64,000 bases of DNA from the NCBI RefSeq assembly GCF_001310275.1, contig NZ_LGYZ01000132.1, positions 1-64,000 on the forward strand, in the 5' to 3' direction. This DNA is from Nocardia arizonensis (GTDB lineage: Bacteria > Actinomycetota > Actinomycetes > Mycobacteriales > Mycobacteriaceae). Within the stretch, counting starts at the first letter, position 1. Every line of letters begins with the position of its first letter. This document shows, one piece after another, positions 8,499 to 17,496 of this stretch. The position numbers and the translations under genes were made by a program. Under the pieces are notes generated by a model. That model saw only the letters and a program-made list of their open reading frames with translations, was not told the origin of the DNA and made no database searches.

Positions 8499-9893
8499 AT
8501 GAGACGAGTGGTCCTGGCCTATCTTCTGGTAGTGGCACTGCCCGTCGCCGCGGCCGCGGCAGCGCTGCTGCTGGTGCCGATCGGCCATGCCGTGCTGGGC
8601 GCCGGCACGGCCACAGGGAGCAGGCCGGCTTCGCTGTTGCCGCATCTGCTGCTCGCGGTCGTCGTCGTCGTCGGAGCGGCCGCGCTCGGTGGCGCGGTCG
8701 CCGAAAAACTCGGACAGCCCAGAGTTTTCGGTGAACTGATCACCGGCCTGTTGATGGGGCCGACCGCGCTCGGGGCGCTGGCTCCGCAGGCGCAGGGGTG
8801 GCTGTTCCCGTCGATGGTATTGACCCACCTGGACTCCATGGCCCAACTCGGTGTCGCCTTGTTCATGTTCCTGGTCGGGCTCGAGGTCTCGCTCAACGAT
8901 CTGCGTCGCGCGGGTGCGACCAGCATGGCCATCGGGCATTCGGCCATCGCACTACCGTTCTTCGGCGGGGTGGTCCTGTCCTGGTGGTTGTACACGCGCT
9001 ATCGGCCCGATCAACCGGGCACGACCGCGTTCGCGCTGTTCATCGGATTGTGCTTCGCGGTCACCGCATTCCCGGTGCTGGCAAGAATCCTCGACGAGCA
9101 GAACCTGATGAGGACGCGGCTGGGCAGTATCGGCATGGGCGCGGCGGGGATATGCGATCTCACCGCGTGGTCGCTGCTGGCGGTCGTGGTCACCATCGCA
9201 CACCAGAGTTCGGTGCTGCCGGCGGTGCGGTCGGTGGTGTTGGCGGTCGTGTTCACCGTGGCCATGCTCACCCTCGTGCGCGCCCTGTTGGCGCGGCTGC
9301 TGGCACGCATCGAGCGATCCGAGCAACCCCCGGTCGCGATATACGCGGGATTGGTGTGTTTCGTGCTGGCCGCCGCGCTGGCCACCGAAGCGATCGGTGT
9401 GCACGCCATCTTCGGCGCCTTCCTCGCCGGAATCGTGATGCCGCGCGATTCGGCGTTGGTGACCGGTCTGGCCACCAAGCTGCACGGTGTCACGATGTGG
9501 GTGCTGCTGCCGCTGTTCTTCGTCGTGGTCGGTGTCCGCACCGATCTGGGGCTTGCCGTGGGCACCTCCACGATCCTGGCCACGGCGGTGATCATCACCG
9601 TCGCCGTGGCCACCAAGGTGATCGGCGCCGCCGGTGCGGCCCTGGTGGTCGGTGAACAGCGTCGTGACGCGCTCGCGCTGGGAATCATGATGAACTGCCG
9701 GGGCTTGACCGAGCTCATCGTGCTCAACCTCGGCCGGCAACTGGGCATCCTCAATTCCACCCTGTTCGCGATATTCGTCGTCATGGCTGTGGTCACCACG
9801 GGTCTGACCGGTCCGCTGCTGCGCGCGGTGACCCGCAGCCACAGCGCCCCGAAACCACTCTCCCCGTCCGCCACAGCCGATCTCTCGCAGTGA
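8499..9893 (+). CDS. Cation:proton antiporter (CPA2 family)
   Basis: Polytopic membrane protein of 464 residues with about 12 hydrophobic segments. Family marks include FGELITGLLMGPTALG near 80, FLVGLEVSL near 125, ICDLTAW near 220 (a probable ion-binding Asp) and NCRGLTELIVLNLG near 400. These fit KefB/NapA-like Na+(K+)/H+ exchangers. Such antiporters occur in several actinobacterial antibiotic clusters, where they are thought to export product or protect the producer. It lies 19 bp after the halogenase and overlaps the next gene by a GTGA, so it is part of the same operon. A direct role in product export is inference. Confidence 0.88.
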   Translation: MRRVVLAYLLVVALPVAAAAAALLLVPIGHAVLGAGTATGSRPASLLPHLLLAVVVVVGAAALGGAVAEKLGQPRVFGELITGLLMGPTALGALAPQAQGWLFPSMVLTHLDSMAQLGVALFMFLVGLEVSLNDLRRAGATSMAIGHSAIALPFFGGVVLSWWLYTRYRPDQPGTTAFALFIGLCFAVTAFPVLARILDEQNLMRTRLGSIGMGAAGICDLTAWSLLAVVVTIAHQSSVLPAVRSVVLAVVFTVAMLTLVRALLARLLARIERSEQPPVAIYAGLVCFVLAAALATEAIGVHAIFGAFLAGIVMPRDSALVTGLATKLHGVTMWVLLPLFFVVVGVRTDLGLAVGTSTILATAVIITVAVATKVIGAAGAALVVGEQRRDALALGIMMNCRGLTELIVLNLGRQLGILNSTLFAIFVVMAVVTTGLTGPLLRAVTRSHSAPKPLSPSATADLSQ

Positions 9894-12109
9894 ACGGAGC
9901 GCTCGTGTCGACAACGGTTCACCCTGTGCACGGACTCGACGAGCCCGTGGAGATCCTCATCGACACCTGGGGGATCGCCCACATCTACGCGGCATCGACC
10001 GAGGACGTGTTCTTCGCCCAGGGCTACAACGCCGCCCGCGAACGCCTGTTCCAGCTCGACCTGTGGCGCCGCCGCGGTCTGGGACTGATGGCCGAAGCGT
10101 TCGGTCCCACCTACATCGACCACGACCGCGCGGCCCGCCTGCTGGCCTACCGCGGTGACCTCGACACCGAATGGGACGCCTACGGCGACACCACCCGCAC
10201 CGCGGTCACCCGGTTCGTGGCCGGGATCAACGCCTACATCGACCGACTCGACACCCATCCCGAGGACCTGCCCCCGGAATTCGCGCTCACCGGCCATCGG
10301 CCCGCGCGGTGGGCACCCGAGGACGTGGTACGCCCACGCGCCCACGCCCCGGTGTTCAACCTGATGTCCCAGGTCCACCGCGCCAGGGTCGCCGCGGTCG
10401 CCGACCTGGACGCCGACACCCTGCGCCAAGGGCTGGCCCGCGAGCACCGCGCCGGTATGCCCGAGGGCATCGACCCGGATCTACCCGCGCAGGTACTCGC
10501 CCCGTATCTGCTGGCCACCGGCCGAACGTCGGTGCCGGTACCGAAAGACGTGGTGGAGGGCAGCAACTGCTGGGCAGTGGCCGCGGACAGGACCGCCACC
10601 GGCCGACCTGTCCTGGCCGGGGATCCCCATCGCGGCTACGCCACCCCCTCCCTGCGCTACATCGTGCACCTGTGCGCGCCGGGCCTGGACGTCATCGGCG
10701 CGGGTGAACCCCACACCCCCGGTATCGCGTTGGGCCACAACGGCACCGCCGCCTTCGGGTTCACGGTGTGCCCGATCGACACCGAGGATCTCGTGGTGTG
10801 CGATCTGGGCACCGAACACCTGGACACGGTCACCGAAACCATCCCCGTGCGCGGCGGCGACCCGGCGCAGGTCGAATTGCAGTTCACCAGGCACGGTCCG
10901 GTTCTGCACGTCGACCACCACCACGGCAACGCCTATGTGTTGCGCTCCACCTGGTTCCAGCCCGGCACCGCCCCCTACCTGGGCAGTCTGGAGTCCATGA
11001 CGGCCACGACGTGGCCGCGGTTCGACGCCGCGCTCCAACACTGGCGGGCACCGGGAGAGAACCACGTCTACGCCGACATCCACGGCACGATCGCCTCCCG
11101 CAGCGCGGGACTGGTACCCCGCCGCGTCGGCTACGACGGCTTGCTGCCCGTGCCCGCCGATCCCCGCTACCGCTGGAACGGGTTCCTCGCCCCCGACGAG
11201 TTCGCCACCACGCTCGACCCACCCACCGGATTCATCGCCAGCGCCAACGAATTCAACGTCCCCGACGGCTACCCGCTACCGAGCTACGAATGGCCCGGCC
11301 CCGACCGCCACACCCGCATCGTCGAAGTCCTCGCCCAGCAGCGATCCCACACACTCACCGACAGCGCCACACTCCAGAACGATCTGCTGTCGGTCAGCGC
11401 CCGCAGCATCATTGAACTCCTGCGCGCGACACCGCCACCCGACAACGACACCCCCGCCGCCGCCGCCCGGGAACTGCTCGAGCCATGGGATGCGGTCGAA
11501 ACCGCGGACTCCGCCGCCGCGGCCTTGTTCGAACTCTGGTCGACTCACCATCTGGGACCGGCGGTCCTGCGGGCGGCGACCTCACCGCAGGCCGCCGCGC
11601 TCATCGCCTACCCCGACCCGGGCGCTGTCCATCACTGGCTGCGCCACCCACCCACCACCGGCCACCGCGACCGACTGCTGCACACCACCCTCGCAACCGC
11701 GTTCGACGACCTCACCACCCGGCTGGGCCCGGACCCGCGCACCTGGAGTTGGGGGGCGCTGCACCGCAACACCCAACCCCACCTCCTCGGCCACCTCGAG
11801 CACGCCTTCGACGTCGGCTCGATACCGATCGGCGGCTCGAACACGACGGTCGCCTCCGGCGCTTACTGGCCGCAGGACTTCTCCCCGTTCCTGGGCGCCT
11901 CCTTCCGCATGATCATCGACGTCGGCGGATGGGACAACAGCCTGTGTGTCAACACACCCGGCCAATCCGGGGATCCCCGCAGCCCCCACTACCGCGACCT
12001 GCTCGACACCTGGGCGCGAGGCGGATACGTCCCCCTGCTCTACACCCGGCCCGCGGTCGAACGCCACACCACCCACCGCATCCGACTCGAGGCGAAGGCC
12101 CCCCAGTGA
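9890..12109 (+). CDS. Penicillin-acylase family Ntn hydrolase
   Basis: N-terminal-nucleophile amidase precursor of 739 residues, in the family of penicillin G acylase, cephalosporin acylase and AHL acylases. The self-cleavage site is EGSNCWA, making Ser225 the new N-terminus of a roughly 515-residue beta chain after a 224-residue alpha chain. Supporting beta-chain features are AGDPHRG and a P-G-x-A-x-G-H-N-G stretch near 280. No signal peptide is visible, unlike most family members, so it is probably cytoplasmic. GTG start overlaps the antiporter stop and the stop overlaps the next GTG. In this setting it could remove an acyl group from an acetylhydrazine-derived intermediate or form or cleave the product amide; none of these is shown. 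Confidence 0.88.
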   Translation: MNGALVSTTVHPVHGLDEPVEILIDTWGIAHIYAASTEDVFFAQGYNAARERLFQLDLWRRRGLGLMAEAFGPTYIDHDRAARLLAYRGDLDTEWDAYGDTTRTAVTRFVAGINAYIDRLDTHPEDLPPEFALTGHRPARWAPEDVVRPRAHAPVFNLMSQVHRARVAAVADLDADTLRQGLAREHRAGMPEGIDPDLPAQVLAPYLLATGRTSVPVPKDVVEGSNCWAVAADRTATGRPVLAGDPHRGYATPSLRYIVHLCAPGLDVIGAGEPHTPGIALGHNGTAAFGFTVCPIDTEDLVVCDLGTEHLDTVTETIPVRGGDPAQVELQFTRHGPVLHVDHHHGNAYVLRSTWFQPGTAPYLGSLESMTATTWPRFDAALQHWRAPGENHVYADIHGTIASRSAGLVPRRVGYDGLLPVPADPRYRWNGFLAPDEFATTLDPPTGFIASANEFNVPDGYPLPSYEWPGPDRHTRIVEVLAQQRSHTLTDSATLQNDLLSVSARSIIELLRATPPPDNDTPAAAARELLEPWDAVETADSAAAALFELWSTHHLGPAVLRAATSPQAAALIAYPDPGAVHHWLRHPPTTGHRDRLLHTTLATAFDDLTTRLGPDPRTWSWGALHRNTQPHLLGHLEHAFDVGSIPIGGSNTTVASGAYWPQDFSPFLGASFRMIIDVGGWDNSLCVNTPGQSGDPRSPHYRDLLDTWARGGYVPLLYTRPAVERHTTHRIRLEAKAPQ

Positions 12110-13407
12110 CGATCACCCGCTTCTGCACACCCGAGATGGCACAGTTGTGGTCCGAGCAGAACCGCTACGACACCTGGACCCGGGTCGAGGTCCTGGTCAC
12201 CGAAGCACAGTCGCGCCTGGGCACAGTGCCCGCCGCGGCACTGCACCACATCCGCTCGGCGCCACCGCCGAGCGCGGCGCGGGTCGCGCGATTGGAAGCA
12301 GAACGCGACCACGAGGTCCTGGCATTCCTGGCCGCCTACTGCGAAACGATCCCCGACGACGCCGCACGCTGGGTCCACCTCGGAATGACCAGCTACGACC
12401 TGGTCGACACCGCGCTGGGCGCGACACTGGCGACCGCGAGCGATCTGCTCCTGGACAGCGCGCGAGCACTGCTGCGCGTGCTGGTCGAGGGCGCGTTGCG
12501 GTACTGGGACACCGTCTGTATCGGGCGAACTCACGGCATCCACGCCGAACCGACGACCTTCGGACACAAACTCGCCGGATTCGGGTTCGCGATCGACCGC
12601 GGCATCGCCCGCCTTTCGACCGCGCGTCAGGCCGTGGCGGTCGGCACCATCTCCGGCGCGGTGGGCACCTACTCGCTCATCGACCCGTTCATCGAGCAGT
12701 ACGTGTGCCGGGAACTGGGCCTGGGTGTCGAACCGGTCCCCACCCAGGTCGTTGCCCGCGACCGGCACGCCGAGCTGGTCTGCGCCGTCGCCACACTCGC
12801 GGCCTGCGTGGAAGCCATCGCCCTGGAACTGCGGCTGCTGCAACGCAGCGAGGTCGGCGAGGTGGCGGAACGACGCAAATCCGCCTACCAGGGCTCGAGC
12901 GCCATGCCACACAAACGCAACCCCACCGCCAGCGAACGGCTGTGCGGGCTGGCACGAGTGCTGCGCGGACACATCGGGCCCTTCCTGGAGAACGTCGCGC
13001 TCTGGCACGAACGCGACCTCGCCCACGCCGCTGTCGAACGCCTCGCGCTGCCCCAGGTCCTCGGTGTGGCCCACTACCAACTCACCCTGGCCACCGACGT
13101 CGTCGCGACCCTCGAGGTCTCACCCGATCGGATGCGCGCCAACATCGACCACACCGCCGGAACCGTGTACAGCTCCCTGGTCCTCGCGCGACTGCTCGCC
13201 GACGGCGTCGAACGCGAGCACGCCTACCGCCTGCTGCAAACCGCCGCCGCCACCACCGACGACGCCGGCAACGCACGCTTCGAAGAAGTCCTGGCCGACC
13301 AAGGGATCGAGGTCGACGGCCTGGACCCGCACCGATTCCTCACCCGCCACGACGTGGTCCTGCAACGACTGAAAACACTCGCCGACACAGGAGAAAACAT
13401 CTCATGA
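12106..13407 (+). CDS. Adenylosuccinate lyase homologue (FzmR-like, predicted acetylhydrazine-releasing)
   Basis: Member of the fumarase/aspartase superfamily, 433 residues and very PurB-like throughout: GRTHGIHAEPTTFG near 140, ISGAVGTYSLIDPFIEQYV near 185, and the signature GSSAMPHKRNP with catalytic-loop serines S264/S265. It is not likely to be the housekeeping purB, because it sits in a coupled string of biosynthetic genes and is followed by an overlapping GNAT. In fosfazinomycin biosynthesis the PurB homologue FzmR eliminates fumarate from N-acetylhydrazinosuccinate to give acetylhydrazine, and the acetyltransferase FzmQ makes its substrate. The same lyase/acetyltransferase pairing here suggests the same reaction. 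Start is the GTG overlapping the acylase stop. Confidence 0.85.
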   Translation: MTITRFCTPEMAQLWSEQNRYDTWTRVEVLVTEAQSRLGTVPAAALHHIRSAPPPSAARVARLEAERDHEVLAFLAAYCETIPDDAARWVHLGMTSYDLVDTALGATLATASDLLLDSARALLRVLVEGALRYWDTVCIGRTHGIHAEPTTFGHKLAGFGFAIDRGIARLSTARQAVAVGTISGAVGTYSLIDPFIEQYVCRELGLGVEPVPTQVVARDRHAELVCAVATLAACVEAIALELRLLQRSEVGEVAERRKSAYQGSSAMPHKRNPTASERLCGLARVLRGHIGPFLENVALWHERDLAHAAVERLALPQVLGVAHYQLTLATDVVATLEVSPDRMRANIDHTAGTVYSSLVLARLLADGVEREHAYRLLQTAAATTDDAGNARFEEVLADQGIEVDGLDPHRFLTRHDVVLQRLKTLADTGENIS

Positions 13408-14018
13408 GCACCGCCGACGCGAAAGACTGGTTCGCCCCGATCACCCTGACCGGCAGCCGTGTCCGGCTCGAACCGTTGACCAGCGCCCACACCGAAGCGC
13501 TGCTGGCCATCGCCGACGACGAGGTCTTCGAACACATGACCAGTCCACGACCCCGCACGATCGAGCAGGCCGCGCGCATGGTCGAGACCATGACCGCCCC
13601 CGACGTCCCCGGCGGGCGAGTGTGCCTGGCCCAGATCGACATCCGCGACAGCGCGGCCCCTCGGTTGGCCGGCACCACCTCCTACTACGAGATCAACCCC
13701 GCCACCGGATCGCTCGCCATCGGCTACACCTGGCTGGGCCGCGACTGGTGGCGCACCGGCATCAACGTCGAAGCGAAACTGCTGCTCATGCAGCACGCCT
13801 TCGACGAACTCGGCGCCGTGCGGGTGGTATGGCACACCGATATCCGCAACACCCGCGCCCAACAGGCCATCGCCGATCTCGGCGCCGAACGCGAAGGCGT
13901 ACTGCGCAAACACAAGCGCCGCGCCGACCGCAGCTGGCGCGACACCGTCCAGTACGCCGTCATCAACGACGACTGGCCCACCGTGCGCGACACCCTCACC
14001 AAGCGACTGCACCGGTGA
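13404..14018 (+). CDS. GNAT N-acetyltransferase (FzmQ-like candidate)
   Basis: 204-residue GNAT of the RimJ/RimL-like branch. It begins with ITLTGSRVRLEPL, has a central SLAIGYTWLGRDWWRTGIN stretch (strand beta4 and the acetyl-CoA loop region near 100-120), and ends with the NTRAQQAIADLGAEREGVLR motif typical of this subfamily. The ATG overlaps the stop of the PurB-like lyase and its own stop overlaps the GTG of the flavoprotein. Given that context the expected substrate is hydrazinosuccinate, acetylated before fumarate elimination, as described for FzmQ. Self-resistance by acetylation of the product is an alternative. Confidence 0.85.
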   Translation: MSTADAKDWFAPITLTGSRVRLEPLTSAHTEALLAIADDEVFEHMTSPRPRTIEQAARMVETMTAPDVPGGRVCLAQIDIRDSAAPRLAGTTSYYEINPATGSLAIGYTWLGRDWWRTGINVEAKLLLMQHAFDELGAVRVVWHTDIRNTRAQQAIADLGAEREGVLRKHKRRADRSWRDTVQYAVINDDWPTVRDTLTKRLHR

Positions 14019-15991
14019 CAGGAGCCGCACTGGTCACCGCGTCCAACGATGTCTCGGCGCGTGGGCGCCGTCCACGGTTGGCCATCATCGGGATGGGCCC
14101 GCGCGGGCTGACCGTCTTCGAACGCTTGTGCGCCAACCTGCGCCGCACCCCGGACGGCACCACGGTGGAGGTCGTGCTCGTCGACGCGGTCCGGATCGGC
14201 ACCGGCGGTGTCTGGCGTGTCGATCAGCCCCGGCACTTGCTGATGAACACCGTCGCCTCCCAGATCAGTGTGTTCACCGACGAATCGGTGGACATGTGCG
14301 GCCCCGTCCAGCTCGGCCCGAGTCTCTACGACTGGGCCCGCTACATCCGCGACGGCGGCGAATCCGAACTCCCGCCGCGCCCGGTGCGAACCGAAGCCGC
14401 GCGCTTGACCCCCGATTCCTACCCGACCCGCGCGTTCTTCGGCCACTATCTGCTGTGGTCCTATCAGCACCTGCGACGGCTCTCACGCGGTTTTCTCGAG
14501 GTCACCGAAATCCAGCAGACCGTGGTGGACATCGTCGACGAGGACGGTGCCCAGCAGATCCGACTACGCGACGGGCGCCGCATCGGCGGCCTCGACGCGG
14601 TGCTCCTGTCCCAAGGGCATCTGCCCGCGACGCAGGACGAGCCGCCCCCGGAGCCCGAGTCCGGCGAGCACGGCCCCCGAACCCGACGCCTGGGTCCGGG
14701 CAACCCGGCCGATCTGCCCCTGGGCGAGGTCGCCGCCGGTGAAGCGGTGATCGTGCGCGGACTCGGGCTGTGCTTCTTCGATCACCTCGCGTTGCTGACC
14801 GAGGGCCGCGGCGGCAGGTTCGTCGAGGACGACGCCGGACTGCGATACACGCCCTCGGGACGGGAACCGCTCATCCTCGCCGGTTCCCGACGAGGTGTGC
14901 CCTACCAGGCGCGCGGAGAGAACCAGAAGGGTGTCAGCGCTCGGCACACACCGCTGCTGTTGACCCCTGCCCGGATCCTCGAGTTCCGCGAGCGCGCCCT
15001 GCGGCGCGGCGATCTGGAATTCCGGCGCGACATCTGGCCCCTGATCGCGACCGAGGTCGAGACCGTCTACTACACCCGCCTGCTGCACGAGCGCCTCGAT
15101 GCCACGGCCCTGCACAGCTTCCGCGCCGAGTTCCTGCGCGCGCCGTGGAACAGCCCCGACACCATCGATCTGCTGAACCGGACCGCTGTCCCCGCCGAGT
15201 GGCGCTGGCACTGGGAACGGGTCATCGATCCGGCTCGCGGGCGGCGCTTCGCCGATCCGAACGCGTTCCAGCAGTGGCTGTTGCACCACTTGGACGACGA
15301 CGTCCGAATGGCCCGACAGGGCAACCTCGACGGCCCGGTCAAAGCGGCCCTGGACGTGCTGCGCGACCTGCGCAACGAAGTCCGCCTCGTGGTCGACCAC
15401 GCCGGGATCACCGGGTCCTCCTACCGCGAAGACCTCGACCGCTGGTACACCCCGATGAACGCCTTCCTGTCCATCGGGCCGCCCGCACACCGCATCGCCG
15501 AAATGGCGGCGCTGATCCGCGCCGGAATCCTCGTCCTGATCGGCCCCGGCCTCCGCGTCCGACGCGAGGACGACCGGTTCGTCGCCGACTCACCGACCGT
15601 CGGCGGCTCACGGGTCTCGGCGCGATGTCTGATCGAGGCCCGCCTGCCCGAACCCGATATCCGGCGCACCGACGATCCGCTCATGCGAAGCCTGTTGGGG
15701 CGCGGGGAATCCCGCTGCTACACCGTGCCCGACCCCACCGGCCGCGACTACCGCACCGGTGGTCTCGAGGTCACCACCGGCCACCGGGTGGTCGATCACT
15801 CGGGCCGCGCCCATCCACGGCGCTTCGCCCTCGGCGTGCCGACCGAGAAGGTCCGATGGGTCACCGCCGCCGGGCCACGCCCCGGAGTGAACTCGGTGAC
15901 CTTCGCCGACGCCGACCACGTGGCCCGCTCGATGCTCGCCTCGGCCTCGGTTCCGCTGGAACCCGCCGCCTGCCTCGGATGCCCTACCTGA
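14015..15991 (+). CDS. FAD-dependent aspartate N-oxygenase (CreE/FzmM-like)
   Basis: 658-residue flavoprotein of the FAD/NAD(P)-binding NAD_binding_9-like type. The nucleotide-binding loop is IIGMGPRG (G26-x-G28-x-x-G31), followed by an ELD-equivalent VLVDAVRIGTGGVWR. Length, fold type and adjacency to a PcaB-like lyase match CreE (cremeomycin) and FzmM (fosfazinomycin), which oxidise L-aspartate stepwise to nitrosuccinate. With the next gene this would release nitrous acid and fumarate. The product is assigned by homology class plus synteny, not by catalytic residues. GTG start overlaps the acetyltransferase stop; its end overlaps the following gene by 13 bp. Confidence 0.85.
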   Translation: MTGAALVTASNDVSARGRRPRLAIIGMGPRGLTVFERLCANLRRTPDGTTVEVVLVDAVRIGTGGVWRVDQPRHLLMNTVASQISVFTDESVDMCGPVQLGPSLYDWARYIRDGGESELPPRPVRTEAARLTPDSYPTRAFFGHYLLWSYQHLRRLSRGFLEVTEIQQTVVDIVDEDGAQQIRLRDGRRIGGLDAVLLSQGHLPATQDEPPPEPESGEHGPRTRRLGPGNPADLPLGEVAAGEAVIVRGLGLCFFDHLALLTEGRGGRFVEDDAGLRYTPSGREPLILAGSRRGVPYQARGENQKGVSARHTPLLLTPARILEFRERALRRGDLEFRRDIWPLIATEVETVYYTRLLHERLDATALHSFRAEFLRAPWNSPDTIDLLNRTAVPAEWRWHWERVIDPARGRRFADPNAFQQWLLHHLDDDVRMARQGNLDGPVKAALDVLRDLRNEVRLVVDHAGITGSSYREDLDRWYTPMNAFLSIGPPAHRIAEMAALIRAGILVLIGPGLRVRREDDRFVADSPTVGGSRVSARCLIEARLPEPDIRRTDDPLMRSLLGRGESRCYTVPDPTGRDYRTGGLEVTTGHRVVDHSGRAHPRRFALGVPTEKVRWVTAAGPRPGVNSVTFADADHVARSMLASASVPLEPAACLGCPT

Positions 15992-17469
15992 CCGCTTTCA
16001 CTCCCACCGACGATCGGGACACCTTCATGCGCGACACAGGACTGTTCACCCCGGTGCGAGCCGGGCAGATCATCACCTCTCACCTCGACGACGACGCCTG
16101 GGTCACCGCCATGCTCGACGCCGAAATCGCCCTCGCCCGCGCACAATCGCGAGTGGGCATGATCCCCGAAACCGCCGCCGCGGCCATCACCACGGTCGCC
16201 AGGCAACACCGTTTCGACGTCGCCGCGCTCGCGGTGGCCTCGCGTGGCGCGGCCAACCCGGTCGTCGCCCTCGTCGAGGAGCTCACCGCCGCGGTCGCCG
16301 CGACCGATCCCGAGCTCGCCAACTACGTCCACCGCGGGTCGACCAGCCAGGACATCCTCGACACCGCCACCATGCTGATCACCACCCGCGCCTGCCGCGC
16401 CGTTCTCACCGACCTCGACCACATAGCCGCCGCCTTGGCCTCGACGGCTCGCCGACACCGCGACACCCCCATGGCGGGCCGGACCCTGGGCATGCACGCC
16501 GTACCGACCACCTTCGGCGCCAAGACCGCCGCCTGGCTCAGCGCCGTCCTCGACGCCCGCGACCGCATCGCGCCACTGGCACACGGGGCACTGCCGGTCC
16601 AACTCGGCGGCGCGGCAGGCACGCTGGCCGCCTACCTGCAAAGCGCACGGTCCTCCATCCACGCAGGGGCCGACATCGACACGCGGCAACTGTGTGGCGC
16701 GTTGACCACCGAATTCGCCGCCGAGCTCTCCTTGACCGCGCCGGCCGTCCCCTGGCACACCAACCGCACCCCGATCGTGGACATCGTCGCCGCGCTGGTC
16801 GCCACCTGCGGCGCTCTGGGAAAGATCGCGATCGACGTCATGGACCTGTCCCGCACCGAGATCGCGGAGCTGAGCGAACCCGTCGCCGCCGGGCGCGGTG
16901 AGTCCTCGGCCATGCCCCAGAAACGCAATCCCACCCTCAGCACCCTCATCCGCTCCGCGGCGCTGCAAATACCGGCGCCCGCTTCGACACTGCACCTGTG
17001 CCTGCTCGCCGAACACGAACGCCCCGCGGGTGCCTGGCACTCGGAATGGCAGCCGCTGCGCGACTGCCTGCTGCTGGTCGGCGGCGCCGCCGCGACCGCG
17101 GTCGAACTCACCGGCGGCCTGATCGTCGACCCCGACCGCATGCGCGCCAACCTGGCCCTGACCAACGGCCAGATCGTCAGCGAGCGAACCACCGCCGTGC
17201 TGACACCACTGCTGGGCAAGAAACTCGCCAAGACCAGGTTGCAGGCCGCCGCGTTCGACGCCGCCGCCACCGCACGACCGCTGACCGCGATCCTGGCCGC
17301 CGACCCCGAGATCCGTCGACATCTGAGCATCGAGGACATCGAGTGTCTGCTCCGACCGCAGGACTATCTGGGCGCCGCCCCCACGATCGTGGACCTGGTA
17401 CTCCAACGCCACGACCGCACCCTCGCCGCGCCCGGAATCGACCACGCCGCCACATCCACCACGCCCTGA
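15979..17469 (+). CDS. Nitrosuccinate lyase-like protein (CreD/FzmL type, PcaB-like)
   Basis: 496-residue member of the fumarase/aspartase superfamily, closest in layout to 3-carboxy-cis,cis-muconate cycloisomerases (PcaB). Motifs are NYVHRGSTSQDILDTA near 115, GRTLGMHAVPTTFGAKTAAW near 170 and GESSAMPQKRNP with S309/S310. It lacks aromatic-catabolism neighbours; instead it directly follows the CreE-like flavoprotein, the pair that makes nitrous acid from aspartate in cremeomycin and related pathways. The predicted reaction is nitrosuccinate to fumarate plus nitrous acid. The ATG at 15979 lies inside the preceding gene; a second ATG at 16027 is possible. This is the last gene of the run. Confidence 0.85.
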   Translation: MPYLTAFTPTDDRDTFMRDTGLFTPVRAGQIITSHLDDDAWVTAMLDAEIALARAQSRVGMIPETAAAAITTVARQHRFDVAALAVASRGAANPVVALVEELTAAVAATDPELANYVHRGSTSQDILDTATMLITTRACRAVLTDLDHIAAALASTARRHRDTPMAGRTLGMHAVPTTFGAKTAAWLSAVLDARDRIAPLAHGALPVQLGGAAGTLAAYLQSARSSIHAGADIDTRQLCGALTTEFAAELSLTAPAVPWHTNRTPIVDIVAALVATCGALGKIAIDVMDLSRTEIAELSEPVAAGRGESSAMPQKRNPTLSTLIRSAALQIPAPASTLHLCLLAEHERPAGAWHSEWQPLRDCLLLVGGAAATAVELTGGLIVDPDRMRANLALTNGQIVSERTTAVLTPLLGKKLAKTRLQAAAFDAAATARPLTAILAADPEIRRHLSIEDIECLLRPQDYLGAAPTIVDLVLQRHDRTLAAPGIDHAATSTTP

Positions 17470-17496
17470 CCGCAGTCACGAACACCCGCCGGAGGC

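Noticed and set aside
12106..13407. Housekeeping adenylosuccinate lyase (purB) for purine synthesis
   Set aside because: The sequence is PurB-like, but overlaps on both sides with biosynthetic genes and the following GNAT argue for a pathway role. Not fully excluded.
15979..17469. Beta-ketoadipate pathway PcaB
   Set aside because: No other pca gene is nearby and it overlaps the CreE-like gene.
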